In this document: piece by piece, positions 25,255 through 33,997 of the stretch
Position numbering within the stretch: position 1 is the stretch's first letter
How the letters are laid out: every line of letters starts with the position of its first letter
Source: Maribacter aquimaris
GTDB lineage: Bacteria; Bacteroidota; Bacteroidia; Flavobacteriales; Flavobacteriaceae
Assembly (NCBI RefSeq): GCF_014596745.1
Contig: NZ_JABTCF010000014.1
Location: 1-64,000, forward strand
Reading direction: 5' to 3'
Length of the DNA: 64,000 nt
The notes under the pieces: model-generated
Databases searched by the model: none
What the model saw: the letters and a program-made list of their open reading frames with translations, nothing else
Told to the model about the DNA's origin: nothing
Position numbers and translations under genes: made by a program

Positions 25255-25380
25255 AATTGTATTACATTTTGGATTAAAATTATCAATAAGTATTCCAGTG
25301 CCTCCCTCTTTTATGTTAAAACACCCTTAAAACAATATAATACCAAATCGACACGTCTATTTGAAATCGTAGAAACGCAA

Positions 25381-25815
25381 TTATTTTGTCCCCGTACTAC
25401 CAAATCCACCAGCACCCCTTGAGGTATCGGACAATTCATCAACTTCTATCCATTCGGCCCGTTCGTGCCTGGCAATCACCAATTGCGCAATACGCTCCCC
25501 GTTTTCAATAGTAAAAGGTTCTTTGGAAACATTGACCAAAATGACGCCAATTTCTCCACGATAGTCCGCATCAACGGTTCCAGGGGCATTGAGCACCGTA
25601 ACCCCTTTTTTCGCCGCTAAGCCACTCCTAGGTCGCACTTGGGCCTCAAACCCAATAGGCAACTCAATGAACAACCCCGTTTTCACAATGGTACGCCCCA
25701 TAGGCTCCAAGGTGATACTTTCCTCAATATTGGCCCTTAAATCCATTCCTGCTGAGGCCAAGGTCTCATAATTAGGCAATGCATGGGCTGATTTATTAAT
25801 GATCTTTATCTTCAT
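25381..25815 (-). CDS. dut: dUTP diphosphatase
   Basis: This 144-residue trimeric dUTPase hydrolyses dUTP to dUMP, keeping uracil out of DNA. All five family motifs are seen: AGMDLRA (about 22-28), PRSGLA (about 62-67), [14 protein letters not shown] (about 76-89), GERIAQLVI (about 105-113) and the C-terminal [10 protein letters not shown] (about 131-140). Its ATG overlaps the TGA of the upstream flippase gene (ATGA), so the two are coupled. Length is normal and the sequence complete. Confidence 0.96.
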   Translation of the reverse strand: MKIKIINKSAHALPNYETLASAGMDLRANIEESITLEPMGRTIVKTGLFIELPIGFEAQVRPRSGLAAKKGVTVLNAPGTVDADYRGEIGVILVNVSKEPFTIENGERIAQLVIARHERAEWIEVDELSDTSRGAGGFGSTGTK

Positions 25816-27272
25816 TTTTTTAAGAATATTTTTCTCAAGTTCTGATTTTCAAGTTTATACACCATCCCCAAAAACAAAATCAGTAAAGGAATACCAATAA
25901 ATAGGTTACGATCAAAAACGTAAAATGACAAGCCCGAAAATACAACAGAGACTAACAGGTAAAAAGTGATTTTTCTAAAGTTATAGGGAATCGGATAATA
26001 CATTTTTCCAAAAAAGAAAGATAACATCATCATACAACCATACGCTAATAGCGTCGCCATTGCTGAAGCCATATATCCGAATTGGGGTATAAAAACCAGG
26101 TTTATGATAATTGTTAAAACGGCACCTATCAGGGAGATATAAGCTCCGAATTTGGTCCTGTCGGTTACCTTATACCAAACAGAAAGGTTATGGTATATTC
26201 CCAAGAAAAAACTTGCCAGGATTATAATCGGAACTATATTCATCGCCTCCCAATATTTGGGATCTCTGACAAACAATATCTTCAGTACATCGGCAAAAAC
26301 AACGACGCCGAGAAGAATTATACTTCCTAAAACAACAAAATAATTGGTTATTTGGGCATAGGCCTTTTGAGGGTTCTCGGTATTGGAGTGACTAAAAAAG
26401 AAAGGTTCTATCCCCAAACGAAATGCCGTAGCGAACAAGGTCATAAAAAGTGCCAGTTTATAACAAGCCGAATACATACCCACTTCGCTATCAGCAACAT
26501 CTGCAGGCAACAATTTTTCCAATAAAATACGATCGAAAACCTCGTTGACCGTAAATGCCACTCCAGCAACCAGTACGGGCAAGGCATATTTCATCATTTT
26601 TTTCCATAGTGCTATATCAAAAACAAACTTTGATCGCAGATAGAGTTTTAACATCAATAGAAGCGTTATACTGCTTGCAATTAGATTGGCTATGAAAATA
26701 TACGATATTTGAAAATCGGGCTTGTAAATAACGCTAAAAAGTCCTTCTGGGTCCGATGACACCATCTTTGGCAAGGAATATAGGAAGAAGACATTCAATC
26801 CAAGGTTGATCGCCACATTCAATATCTTGACCACAGCGTATCGCATAGGTTTTTCGTTGGCCCTTAACCAAGCAAATGGAATAATGACCAAGGCGTCCAA
26901 AGTCAGTATAAAAATAGCGAATCTTAAATATTGTGGATTAATTCCGGAAGCCTCCGCAATGCCATTTTGTAACAAAAGGGCCAATGCCATGAATACCATT
27001 GTACTGACCATTATTGAAATCAACGAAGTGGAAACTACCTTTTTTCGATTGTCGGAACCATTGTAGAAACGAAAGAATGCCGTTTCCATACCATAGGCCA
27101 AAAACACATTGAAGATAGCAAACCAAGCATAAATCACTGAGAGTTGACCATAGTCTCCCGTTGCCAAAATATCGGTGTGGAATGGCAGCAATAGGAAAGA
27201 AAGCATCCGTGGTAAAACAGTTGCGAGACCATAGATGGCCGTTTGCTTAAAAAGTTTCTTAAAGAGGTTCAA
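25812..27272 (-). CDS. Polysaccharide flippase-like MOP superfamily membrane protein
   Basis: This 486-residue protein has about 12-14 hydrophobic segments and opens [20 protein letters not shown], typical of Wzx/RfbX-type MOP flippases. These carry lipid-linked oligosaccharides across the inner membrane. It is coupled to dut by a 4-base overlap and lies far from the polysaccharide locus at the right end, so it may serve core or cell-wall glycans rather than that locus. It resembles the orphan flippases often found next to dut in Flavobacteriia. A second, different Wzx is at 57067-58446. Confidence 0.85.
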   Translation of the reverse strand: MNLFKKLFKQTAIYGLATVLPRMLSFLLLPFHTDILATGDYGQLSVIYAWFAIFNVFLAYGMETAFFRFYNGSDNRKKVVSTSLISIMVSTMVFMALALLLQNGIAEASGINPQYLRFAIFILTLDALVIIPFAWLRANEKPMRYAVVKILNVAINLGLNVFFLYSLPKMVSSDPEGLFSVIYKPDFQISYIFIANLIASSITLLLMLKLYLRSKFVFDIALWKKMMKYALPVLVAGVAFTVNEVFDRILLEKLLPADVADSEVGMYSACYKLALFMTLFATAFRLGIEPFFFSHSNTENPQKAYAQITNYFVVLGSIILLGVVVFADVLKILFVRDPKYWEAMNIVPIIILASFFLGIYHNLSVWYKVTDRTKFGAYISLIGAVLTIIINLVFIPQFGYMASAMATLLAYGCMMMLSFFFGKMYYPIPYNFRKITFYLLVSVVFSGLSFYVFDRNLFIGIPLLILFLGMVYKLENQNLRKIFLKK

Positions 27273-27349
27273 CCAAGCATAATTAAAGTATAAAAATAGG
27301 TATTAAATCGAAAGCGGCAAAGCGGGTACATTCAATTGGTCTGTTGAAT

Positions 27350-27376
27350 AAAAAACCTCGCATACAGCGAGGTTTT
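27350..27376 (-). terminator. Terminator of the ATP synthase operon
   Basis: AAAACCTCGC, loop ATACA, GCGAGGTTTT: a 10-base perfect stem. On the minus strand it is followed by T-rich sequence. It lies 61 bases after the atpG stop. Confidence 0.75.
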
Positions 27377-27437
27377 CCTATAATTACTTCTTAGCACCTT
27401 AAATAAAACACCAAGTATGTCGTATATATGACTTAAC

Positions 27438-28298
27438 TTAATTGTTAAGAGCCTCAGCACCACCCACAATCTCCAGAATTTCACCGGTAATGGCCGCCTG
27501 TCTAGCCTGATTATACGTCAATTTCAATTGATCCCTTAGCTCAGTCGCGTTATCCGTGGCCTTGTGCATCGCTGTCATACGCGCACCGTGCTCACTAGCA
27601 AAAGAATCCCGTACCGCTTTGTACAACTGCGTCTTCAGCGACTTCGGAATCAACTGCTCAATGATATCAACCTTTGAAGGTTCAAAAATATAATCGGCAT
27701 TGGAACCTTGGTCACCTTCCGCCGGAACGATTGGTAAAAACTGCTCCGTAGTTACGATTTGCGTAGCGGCATTCTTGAATTTGTTATAGACCAGTTCTAT
27801 ACGATCGTAAGATCCGTTTTTAAACAACCCCATCAATTCCTCAGCAATAGCGGCAACATTCTCAAAGGTCAAATGTTCATAGACATCACTATGGTTTGCC
27901 GTAATTGTACGCTTTTTACCTAGAATATCATTGGCTTTCTTGCCTATCGCCATAAAATCGACTTGCTTTCCTTGAAAGGTTTCATCAGCCAAAGAGGCAC
28001 TCTGCTTTAGAATATTGGTATTAAAGGCGCCACACAAACCACGATTTGAGGTAATTGCAACTACCAAAACCTTATTGATCGGTCTGTTATCTGCATAGGT
28101 ACTCCCCGAATCAGCATCCATACTTGCACTTAAATCCTGTAAAAGCTCAGTAAGTTTATCTGAATATGGCCTCATGGCGGTAATTGCGTCCTGTGCCTTC
28201 TTCAACTTTGCGGCAGATACCATTTTCATGGCACTGGTAATCTGCATCGTTGATGATACCGATGATATTCTGTTACGTATTTCCTTTAAGTTGGCCAT
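27438..28298 (-). CDS. atpG: F-type ATP synthase subunit gamma
   Basis: The 286-residue product is the central rotor shaft of F1. N-terminal NLKEIRNRISSVSSTMQITSAMKMV (3-27) and the C-terminal ARQAAITGEILEIVGGAEAL (about 265-284) form the paired helices inserted into the alpha/beta hexamer. SNRGLCGAFN (about 83-92) is also typical. It is the last gene of the operon and is separated from atpA by an inserted four-helix-bundle gene, where most related operons have atpA directly before atpG. A terminator follows. Confidence 0.97.
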   Translation of the reverse strand: MANLKEIRNRISSVSSTMQITSAMKMVSAAKLKKAQDAITAMRPYSDKLTELLQDLSASMDADSGSTYADNRPINKVLVVAITSNRGLCGAFNTNILKQSASLADETFQGKQVDFMAIGKKANDILGKKRTITANHSDVYEHLTFENVAAIAEELMGLFKNGSYDRIELVYNKFKNAATQIVTTEQFLPIVPAEGDQGSNADYIFEPSKVDIIEQLIPKSLKTQLYKAVRDSFASEHGARMTAMHKATDNATELRDQLKLTYNQARQAAITGEILEIVGGAEALNN

Positions 28299-28328
28299 TT
28301 TTATAAGTTATAAGTTGTGAATGATGAG

Positions 28329-28667
28329 TTATGTGTTTTTTATTATTGCTACTAAAAATCGTATTAACTCTTCACATTTTTTCCTCATCCCTTTTGGTAC
28401 TTGCCTACAGGTCGCTTCTAAAATATCTAACCAATACAACGTTTCGTCAGCCTCCTTAAGCGCAATACCAAACTTATTTTTAAAATCTTTTTTACTAACT
28501 TCTCTTTGTGCTTCCCTAGTATTTGCCCCAATACTCGTTCCACTTTTTAACAACTGGGATGCTAGTTCAAAATCATTATTTTTCTTTAAAATATCACAGT
28601 ATAGAACAATATCACAGGCAAACTGAAAGCTTTTAATCCGAATCGGACTCTCATTCAATGTGCCCAT
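28329..28667 (-). CDS. Four-helix-bundle protein (S23/IVP-like family)
   Basis: The 112-residue all-helical product matches the small family first described from 23S rRNA intervening sequences: IKSFQFACDIVLYCDIL, LASQLLKSGTSIGANTREA (about 41-59), FKNKFGIALKEADETLYWLDIL (about 63-85). The role is not settled. Relatives include the Avd accessory proteins of diversity-generating retroelements and many orphan copies. Here it sits between atpA and atpG on the same strand, 23 bases after atpA. Its downstream flank has short degenerate repeats (ATAAGTTATAAGTTGTGAA and ATGAGTTATG). It looks like a mobile or recently inserted gene. No retroelement is seen. Confidence 0.85.
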   Translation of the reverse strand: MGTLNESPIRIKSFQFACDIVLYCDILKKNNDFELASQLLKSGTSIGANTREAQREVSKKDFKNKFGIALKEADETLYWLDILEATCRQVPKGMRKKCEELIRFLVAIIKNT

Positions 28668-28690
28668 AACCCTGCACCCATAATTCTTAA

Positions 28691-30271
28691 CTAGCTTCTG
28701 TACTTACCGGTTAGGTCCTTACAAACTGCCGTTAATGTATCGGTAACCTCATCGGTCAATTTACCCGTTTTAAGCAAATCCAACACATTCCTATGTTTGG
28801 CATTCATGAATTCGATGAAATCTTTTTCAAATTCCTTCACCTTTTCCACAGGAACATCACGTAATAAGTTCTTGGAACCAGCATAAATAATGGCTACCTG
28901 ATCTTCTACGGTAAAAGGATCATTCTGCGCTTGTTTAAGGATTTCAACATTACGACGTCCTTTTTCAATAACGTTCAATGTTGCAGCATCCAAATCGGAA
29001 CCAAACTTGGCAAAAGCCTCCAATTCCCTAAACTGGGCTTGGTCTAATTTCAAGGTACCCGCTACTTTCTTCATTGATTTTACCTGGGCGTTACCACCTA
29101 CCCTAGACACAGAGATACCTACGTTAATCGCGGGGCGTACACCTTGGTTGAATAAATCCTGCTCCAAGAATATCTGTCCGTCAGTAATAGAAATCACATT
29201 TGTTGGGATATAGGCTGAAACGTCACCGGCCTGGGTCTCAATAATAGGCAAGGCCGTTAAGGAACCTCCACCTTTTACCATAGGTTTCAATACATCCGGT
29301 AAATCGTTCATATCTTTTGCGATGTCATCATCGGCAATAACCTTTGCCGCACGTTCCAACAATCTTGAATGCAAATAGAATACATCCCCAGGATACGCCT
29401 CACGTCCCGGTGGACGTCTTAATAACAATGATATCTCACGATAAGCCACCGCTTGTTTTGATAAATCGTCATATATGATCAATGCTGGTCTACCCGTATC
29501 CCTGAAATACTCTCCGATCGCAGCACCTGCAAATGGAGCATATACCTGCATAGGAGCAGCGTCGGAAGCGTTGGCCGCTACTATTGTAGTGTAGGCCAAA
29601 GCACCTTTGTCTTCCAATACCTTGGCTATGGCCGCAACGTTTGACGCCTTTTGTCCAATAGCCACATAGATACAATACACAGGTTTACCTGCATCGTAAA
29701 ATTCTTTTTGGTTTAGGATGGTATCGATACAGACCGTTGTCTTACCTGTCTGACGGTCACCAATAACCAGCTCCCGTTGTCCACGACCTACAGGAATCAT
29801 GGCATCAATCGCTTTGATACCTGTTTGCAATGGCTCTGTTACCGGCTGACGAAAGATTACCCCTGGCGCCTTACGCTCCAATGGCATTTCATATAAGTCA
29901 CCGGAGACAGGACCCTTACCATCAATTGGGGTTCCTAAAGTATCGACAACACGGCCAACAATACCTTCACCTACATTAATAGATGCGATACGTTGTGTAC
30001 GTTTTACAGTAGCCCCTTCGCCTATTTCCCTGGAATGGCCCAAAAGTACAACACCAACATTATCCTCTTCCAAGTTCAAAACGATACCTTCAAGGCCTCC
30101 TTCGAACTCAACCAATTCACCATATTGGACGTTTGATAATCCATATACCCTTGCAATACCATCACCTACCTGCAATACGGTACCTACTTCATCCAACGAA
30201 GCGGTTGATTCAAATCCTGATAATTGCTGTTTTAAAATTGCTGATACCTCAGCGGCTTTTACTCCTGCCAT
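28691..30271 (-). CDS. atpA: F-type ATP synthase subunit alpha
   Basis: The 526-residue product is the non-catalytic nucleotide-binding subunit of F1. The P-loop is GDRQTGKT (171-178). The [17 protein letters not shown] region and the alpha signature [14 protein letters not shown] are present. It is translated after atpH, with a 44-base gap. The catalytic beta subunit (atpD) and epsilon (atpC) are not in the window, as usual in Bacteroidota, where they lie elsewhere. Confidence 0.98.
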   Translation of the reverse strand: MAGVKAAEVSAILKQQLSGFESTASLDEVGTVLQVGDGIARVYGLSNVQYGELVEFEGGLEGIVLNLEEDNVGVVLLGHSREIGEGATVKRTQRIASINVGEGIVGRVVDTLGTPIDGKGPVSGDLYEMPLERKAPGVIFRQPVTEPLQTGIKAIDAMIPVGRGQRELVIGDRQTGKTTVCIDTILNQKEFYDAGKPVYCIYVAIGQKASNVAAIAKVLEDKGALAYTTIVAANASDAAPMQVYAPFAGAAIGEYFRDTGRPALIIYDDLSKQAVAYREISLLLRRPPGREAYPGDVFYLHSRLLERAAKVIADDDIAKDMNDLPDVLKPMVKGGGSLTALPIIETQAGDVSAYIPTNVISITDGQIFLEQDLFNQGVRPAINVGISVSRVGGNAQVKSMKKVAGTLKLDQAQFRELEAFAKFGSDLDAATLNVIEKGRRNVEILKQAQNDPFTVEDQVAIIYAGSKNLLRDVPVEKVKEFEKDFIEFMNAKHRNVLDLLKTGKLTDEVTDTLTAVCKDLTGKYRS

Positions 30272-30315
30272 TTGTTTTAGATATAAAGTTTAGACTTGTT
30301 GAGCCTTCAAATATA

Positions 30316-30855
30316 TTATAGACTATTTGTAAATTCTCTTTTTAAATTATTCAATTTATTGGCGACACTGGCGTCGAACTGCAAATCACCTATCCTAAGA
30401 ATAAAACCGCCTATGATGTCCTCATCGATTTTGTTCTGTATGGTAACCTCATTACTGGTAATCTGTGCCAGCTGGACCAATATCTTTTTCTCAAGATCTT
30501 TGGTCAATGGAACGGCAGTTGTCACTACAGCCACATCCTGACCTTTAAGTTGCTCATTAAGAATGATATATTTTAAGGCCACCTCGTTTAACATGCCGAT
30601 TCGCCTATTATCAACCAATAGCTTGATCAAGCCCTCGGAAATTGCATGGGCACCTTTAAAAATAGTGGTTAATGCGCTCTTTTTATCCTCAGCCTTGACA
30701 ATCGGACTTGCCAACATATTTCTTAATTCCTTACTATCGGAGATAGTTTTGACCACAGAGCGCATATCGTTTTCAACATCAGCGGTTGCTTTGTTGTCAA
30801 CAGCAATATCCAAAATTGCTTTTGCGTATCGTATGGCGGCTCTCGTATCCTTCAT
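30316..30855 (-). CDS. atpH: F-type ATP synthase subunit delta
   Basis: This 179-residue stator subunit connects b to F1. The N-terminal ARYAKAILDIAVDN (6-19 region) and the C-terminal IIGGFILRIGDLQFDASVANKLNNL are the family signatures. It lies 6 bases after atpF and 44 bases before atpA in the operon order atpB-E-F-H-A-(insert)-G. Length is normal. Confidence 0.96.
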   Translation of the reverse strand: MKDTRAAIRYAKAILDIAVDNKATADVENDMRSVVKTISDSKELRNMLASPIVKAEDKKSALTTIFKGAHAISEGLIKLLVDNRRIGMLNEVALKYIILNEQLKGQDVAVVTTAVPLTKDLEKKILVQLAQITSNEVTIQNKIDEDIIGGFILRIGDLQFDASVANKLNNLKREFTNSL

Positions 30856-30861
30856 TCTTGA

Positions 30862-31362
30862 TTAATTCAATTTAATATCACCTAACATATCATCGACCAA
30901 CTTCAATTGTTTGTCTTTGTTGGACAATTGCTCCTTGATGATTTTTTCAGCGATATCAACAGAAAGTTCCGCTACTTGGTTCTTAATATCGGCAACCGCA
31001 GCTTTTTTCTCGCTTTCGATAGCAGCTTGGGCCTGCTTAATCATTTTATCACCTTCAACCTTAGCCTGCTCCTTTGACTCGGATATCATTCTATCCTTAA
31101 TCTCACGGGCTTCTTTCAACAATGCCTCACGCTCGGCACGGGCTTCTTTCAAAAGCTTTTCACTATCGGCCGTAACATTCTGCATTTCCTTTTTGGCATT
31201 TTCAGCTGCCGCTAAAGCATCCTTAATACCCTCTTCCCTATCATTAACAGCATTCAAGATGGGTTTCCATGCGAACTTCCGTAGTAACAAAAGCAATAGC
31301 ACGAACAATATGATCTGCCAAAAGAAAAGGCCGAACGAAAAGTCATTTACTAATTTTTCCAT
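30862..31362 (-). CDS. atpF: F-type ATP synthase subunit b
   Basis: The 166-residue peripheral stalk subunit has one N-terminal membrane helix (FGLFFWQIILFVLLLLLLRKF, about 10-30) followed by a long charged, alanine-rich coiled coil (about 35-155). It anchors delta and alpha to the membrane domain. It lies between atpE and atpH in the operon and has typical length. Confidence 0.96.
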   Translation of the reverse strand: MEKLVNDFSFGLFFWQIILFVLLLLLLRKFAWKPILNAVNDREEGIKDALAAAENAKKEMQNVTADSEKLLKEARAEREALLKEAREIKDRMISESKEQAKVEGDKMIKQAQAAIESEKKAAVADIKNQVAELSVDIAEKIIKEQLSNKDKQLKLVDDMLGDIKLN

Positions 31363-31446
31363 GTTGTCTTGTATTCTATCCTATGTTTGTAAACAATAAC
31401 AAACAGCTATAACCAACCGTCATAACTGTTTGTCTTTTTGTCTGGT

Positions 31447-31668
<222 letters not shown>

Positions 31669-31706
31669 TTAGTCGCCCTAACCATCGGACATTAAAAATT
31701 CTCTTG

Positions 31707-32834
31707 CTAATGTGCCAATTCGGCGTCATCATCAAACTCGTGCCCGGGATCATGCTCTTCCGAGGCGAATCCGAAATACAAGGCGGCCAACATGGTGAAG
31801 ATATATGCCTGTAAAAGCGCAACCAACACTTCAATTAGCGAAATGGCGAACGAAAGACCAAACGACAATGGGCCTCCCACCCAACTCTTGAAAATAAAGA
31901 TCAATCCGACCAAACTCATTAAAACCACGTGACCTGCAGTCATGTTCGCATACAAACGAATCAAGAGTGCGAATGGTTTAATGAACAAACCTAAAATTTC
32001 AATGGGGACCAAGATAATATAAATAATGATCTTACCATACCAAGGCATACCATCACCAAGAGGATCGAAAACATGTTTCCAATAATCCTTGGTTCCTGTT
32101 AGGTTGGTAATTATGAATACTAGTAATGCCAAAGCCGTAGTTACGGCAATATTTCCCGTTACGTTAACTCCCAATGGGGTTAAACCGAACATATTCAAGA
32201 ACCAGATAAAGAAGAATACCGTCAACAAGAAAGGCATGTACCGCTTATATTTCTTTTCGCCGATATTGGCAATGGCAATATCATCCCTGATATACAAGAC
32301 AATAGGCTCAAAGAAGCGCCCCATGCCAGTGGGTATACTATTGTTCTTGGCATAACTTTTAGCGAGACTACTGAAAAGCCAAAGCAACAAAAGTCCTGTG
32401 ACTATCATCATTACCACACTTTTGGTAATGGAAAAATCCAATGGTCTTACGTTCGTTGGGTGATGCTCCTCATCGTAACTGATGGCACCTTCGGCATCGG
32501 TTTTATATATTTTACTGTGGTACAACACATAATGGTTACCATCTACCTCAGCGACTTCCTCCCCATGATGGAATTTGGATGAAGAAAACACTTTCAAGCC
32601 ATTATCCCATAAAATAACAGGCAATGGCAGACCAACGTGATGCACTTTACCATGCTCGTCCGTGGTGCCATAAAAATTAAAATAGTGGGAATCTTGAAGG
32701 TGATGTTCTATGAATTCCTTTATTTCGGTTTTCTTGTCCTTTCCTTTTTCAACCTCCTTTTCATTGGCAAAAGAAGAATTGCCAAAAAGAAGAATTGCAG
32801 CCAAAAGAAATTTCAATAAAAATGGTTTTCGCAT
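31707..32834 (-). CDS. atpB: F-type ATP synthase subunit a, with long exported N-terminus
   Basis: This 375-residue product is longer than typical subunit a (about 270). It has a signal-like N-terminus (1-23, ending NSSFA), a His/Glu-rich extension to about residue 135, then the membrane domain with about six helices. The essential Arg sits in LLIRLYANMTAGHV. It provides the proton half-channels facing the c-ring. The extension is common in Bacteroidota but its role is not known to me. It leads atpBEFHA-atpG, with an exact TACATTTG box 35 bases upstream. Confidence 0.95.
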   Translation of the reverse strand: MRKPFLLKFLLAAILLFGNSSFANEKEVEKGKDKKTEIKEFIEHHLQDSHYFNFYGTTDEHGKVHHVGLPLPVILWDNGLKVFSSSKFHHGEEVAEVDGNHYVLYHSKIYKTDAEGAISYDEEHHPTNVRPLDFSITKSVVMMIVTGLLLLWLFSSLAKSYAKNNSIPTGMGRFFEPIVLYIRDDIAIANIGEKKYKRYMPFLLTVFFFIWFLNMFGLTPLGVNVTGNIAVTTALALLVFIITNLTGTKDYWKHVFDPLGDGMPWYGKIIIYIILVPIEILGLFIKPFALLIRLYANMTAGHVVLMSLVGLIFIFKSWVGGPLSFGLSFAISLIEVLVALLQAYIFTMLAALYFGFASEEHDPGHEFDDDAELAH

Positions 32835-32868
32835 ATCACTTTATAGTATCGGTCTCTAAAAATCGCTG

Positions 32869-32876
32869 CAAATGTA
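32869..32876 (-). promoter_or_regulatory. Predicted -7 element of the atpB operon promoter
   Basis: The minus strand reads TACATTTG (TAnnTTTG) 35 bases upstream of the atpB ATG. The -33 region is T-rich (TTTTTTATTTTTG). Confidence 0.5.
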
Positions 32877-32948
32877 AGTTATTCCCGCAAAAATAAAAAA
32901 GCATTCTTGAGTTTATTTAAAGGTATAGGCGCTATAAATGAGAATGTT

Positions 32949-33347
32949 CTAATTAATCCATTTCTTTAAGGTTTGGGCCGTAAATATCGTTTCGATGATA
33001 AGGGAAATGCCATAAGGAACAAAAAAAGCGGCAAATTCCAATCGGCTCATCTCTCCATCTGCCTTATAAGTCGGATAAAACAATAGGAAGAAGAAAAGGA
33101 ATTTTATAAAACTTCCTCCCATAAAAAGGAAACCGATCTGGTTTTTCAATTTACTCCTGAAAATATAAATGGATATAAAGATAGAGGCGGCCAAAATACA
33201 GTTCACCACATAGGAAAGCACAATACGATTGTCGTACTTCGGAAATCCTTTATTTCCGAGAAAAGTAACATGTACGAGGAGTGCCAGACCCAAAGAAAGG
33301 ATCACAAGGGTAAGAAACTGTATTATAGGGTTGATCTTCGCTATCAA
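32949..33347 (-). CDS. Small four-TM membrane protein (DUF6168-like) linked to ATP synthase
   Basis: The 132-residue product has four hydrophobic segments (about 8-30, 41-62, 72-95, 103-125). It occupies the position where other bacteria keep atpI, directly after the AtpZ-like gene (4-base overlap) and before atpB. It probably helps assemble or regulate the ATP synthase, by position only. I think it belongs to DUF6168 but am not certain. Length and composition are ordinary. Confidence 0.75.
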   Translation of the reverse strand: MIAKINPIIQFLTLVILSLGLALLVHVTFLGNKGFPKYDNRIVLSYVVNCILAASIFISIYIFRSKLKNQIGFLFMGGSFIKFLFFFLLFYPTYKADGEMSRLEFAAFFVPYGISLIIETIFTAQTLKKWIN

Positions 33348-33574
33348 TACTTTATCCTTTTTAGCTGCCGCAAAACGACCCAGATGGCAATGGCCACACC
33401 GAAAAGGGTAGCTATCGCAGTATAAATTCTTTTTTCATTCTGATAATGTTCATCGAGCCACATGCCCCCTTGTGCCGCTAAATAAATGATAGCACCCATT
33501 TCAAAGGCAATACCTGATAGCATTGCTACATTTCTAAGATTGTTCTTTTTCTTAGGAGGCTTTTGCTGGACCAT
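33344..33574 (-). CDS. atpZ: AtpZ/AtpI family protein
   Basis: This 76-residue protein has two membrane helices (about 16-37 and 49-67) joined by a DEHYQNEK loop, with a basic N-terminus (QQKPPKKKNNLRN), as in AtpZ/AtpI-type proteins. Members help c-ring assembly or magnesium supply for ATP synthase. It overlaps the bactofilin gene by 23 bases upstream and the next gene by 4, so it is embedded in the porW-bactofilin-atpZ transcript leading into the atp genes. Confidence 0.85.
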   Translation of the reverse strand: MVQQKPPKKKNNLRNVAMLSGIAFEMGAIIYLAAQGGMWLDEHYQNEKRIYTAIATLFGVAIAIWVVLRQLKRIKY

Positions 33575-33995
33575 TGTTGTTCGATGTACTGCCGCTTATA
33601 GATGATTTGAAACCACCGGAAGCCGAAGTTCCTCCTTTACCTTTCATGGTACAGGATGCATTGAAAGTAGCACCGGGTTCCACTGCCAATTTGGTCACTG
33701 AAACCGTTCCTTCTATAACAGCGGATGATTTAAGGGACAATAGGTCGGATACTAAAAGCTCACCATTGAAACTACCTTCAATATCAGCATTTACACATTC
33801 TACCTTACCGTGAATATAGCCATCCTTACCGATGACCACCTTTCCTGAAGTCTTTACATTACCGTCAAGTTTGCCATCGATACGAAAATCAGCTTCTGAA
33901 ATGATATCCCCCTTTATCCGGGTATTCTTTTCGATTCTGTTCGGCTGTCCACCTATTTCATTAGTAGCTCTGGGTTTTTGTTTGTCTGAAAACAT
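33552..33995 (-). CDS. Bactofilin (polymer-forming cytoskeletal protein)
   Basis: The 147-residue product has a short polar N-terminus, the bactofilin beta-helix (about 20-115: NTRIKGDIISEADFRIDGK, GKVVIGKDGYIHGKV, SSAVIEGTVSV) and a Gly/Ser-rich disordered C-terminus. Bactofilins polymerise without nucleotides at membranes and organise cell shape or polar machinery. It follows the porW lipoprotein gene by 2 bases and overlaps atpZ by 23. The close link to a gliding/secretion lipoprotein suggests possible coordination, which is inference. Confidence 0.92.
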   Translation of the reverse strand: MFSDKQKPRATNEIGGQPNRIEKNTRIKGDIISEADFRIDGKLDGNVKTSGKVVIGKDGYIHGKVECVNADIEGSFNGELLVSDLLSLKSSAVIEGTVSVTKLAVEPGATFNASCTMKGKGGTSASGGFKSSISGSTSNNNGPAKAS

Positions 33996-33997
33996 GT

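Noticed and set aside
28691-30271. atpA-atpG interruption as evidence of a diversity-generating retroelement
   Set aside because: Only the four-helix gene is present. No reverse transcriptase or template repeat is seen.
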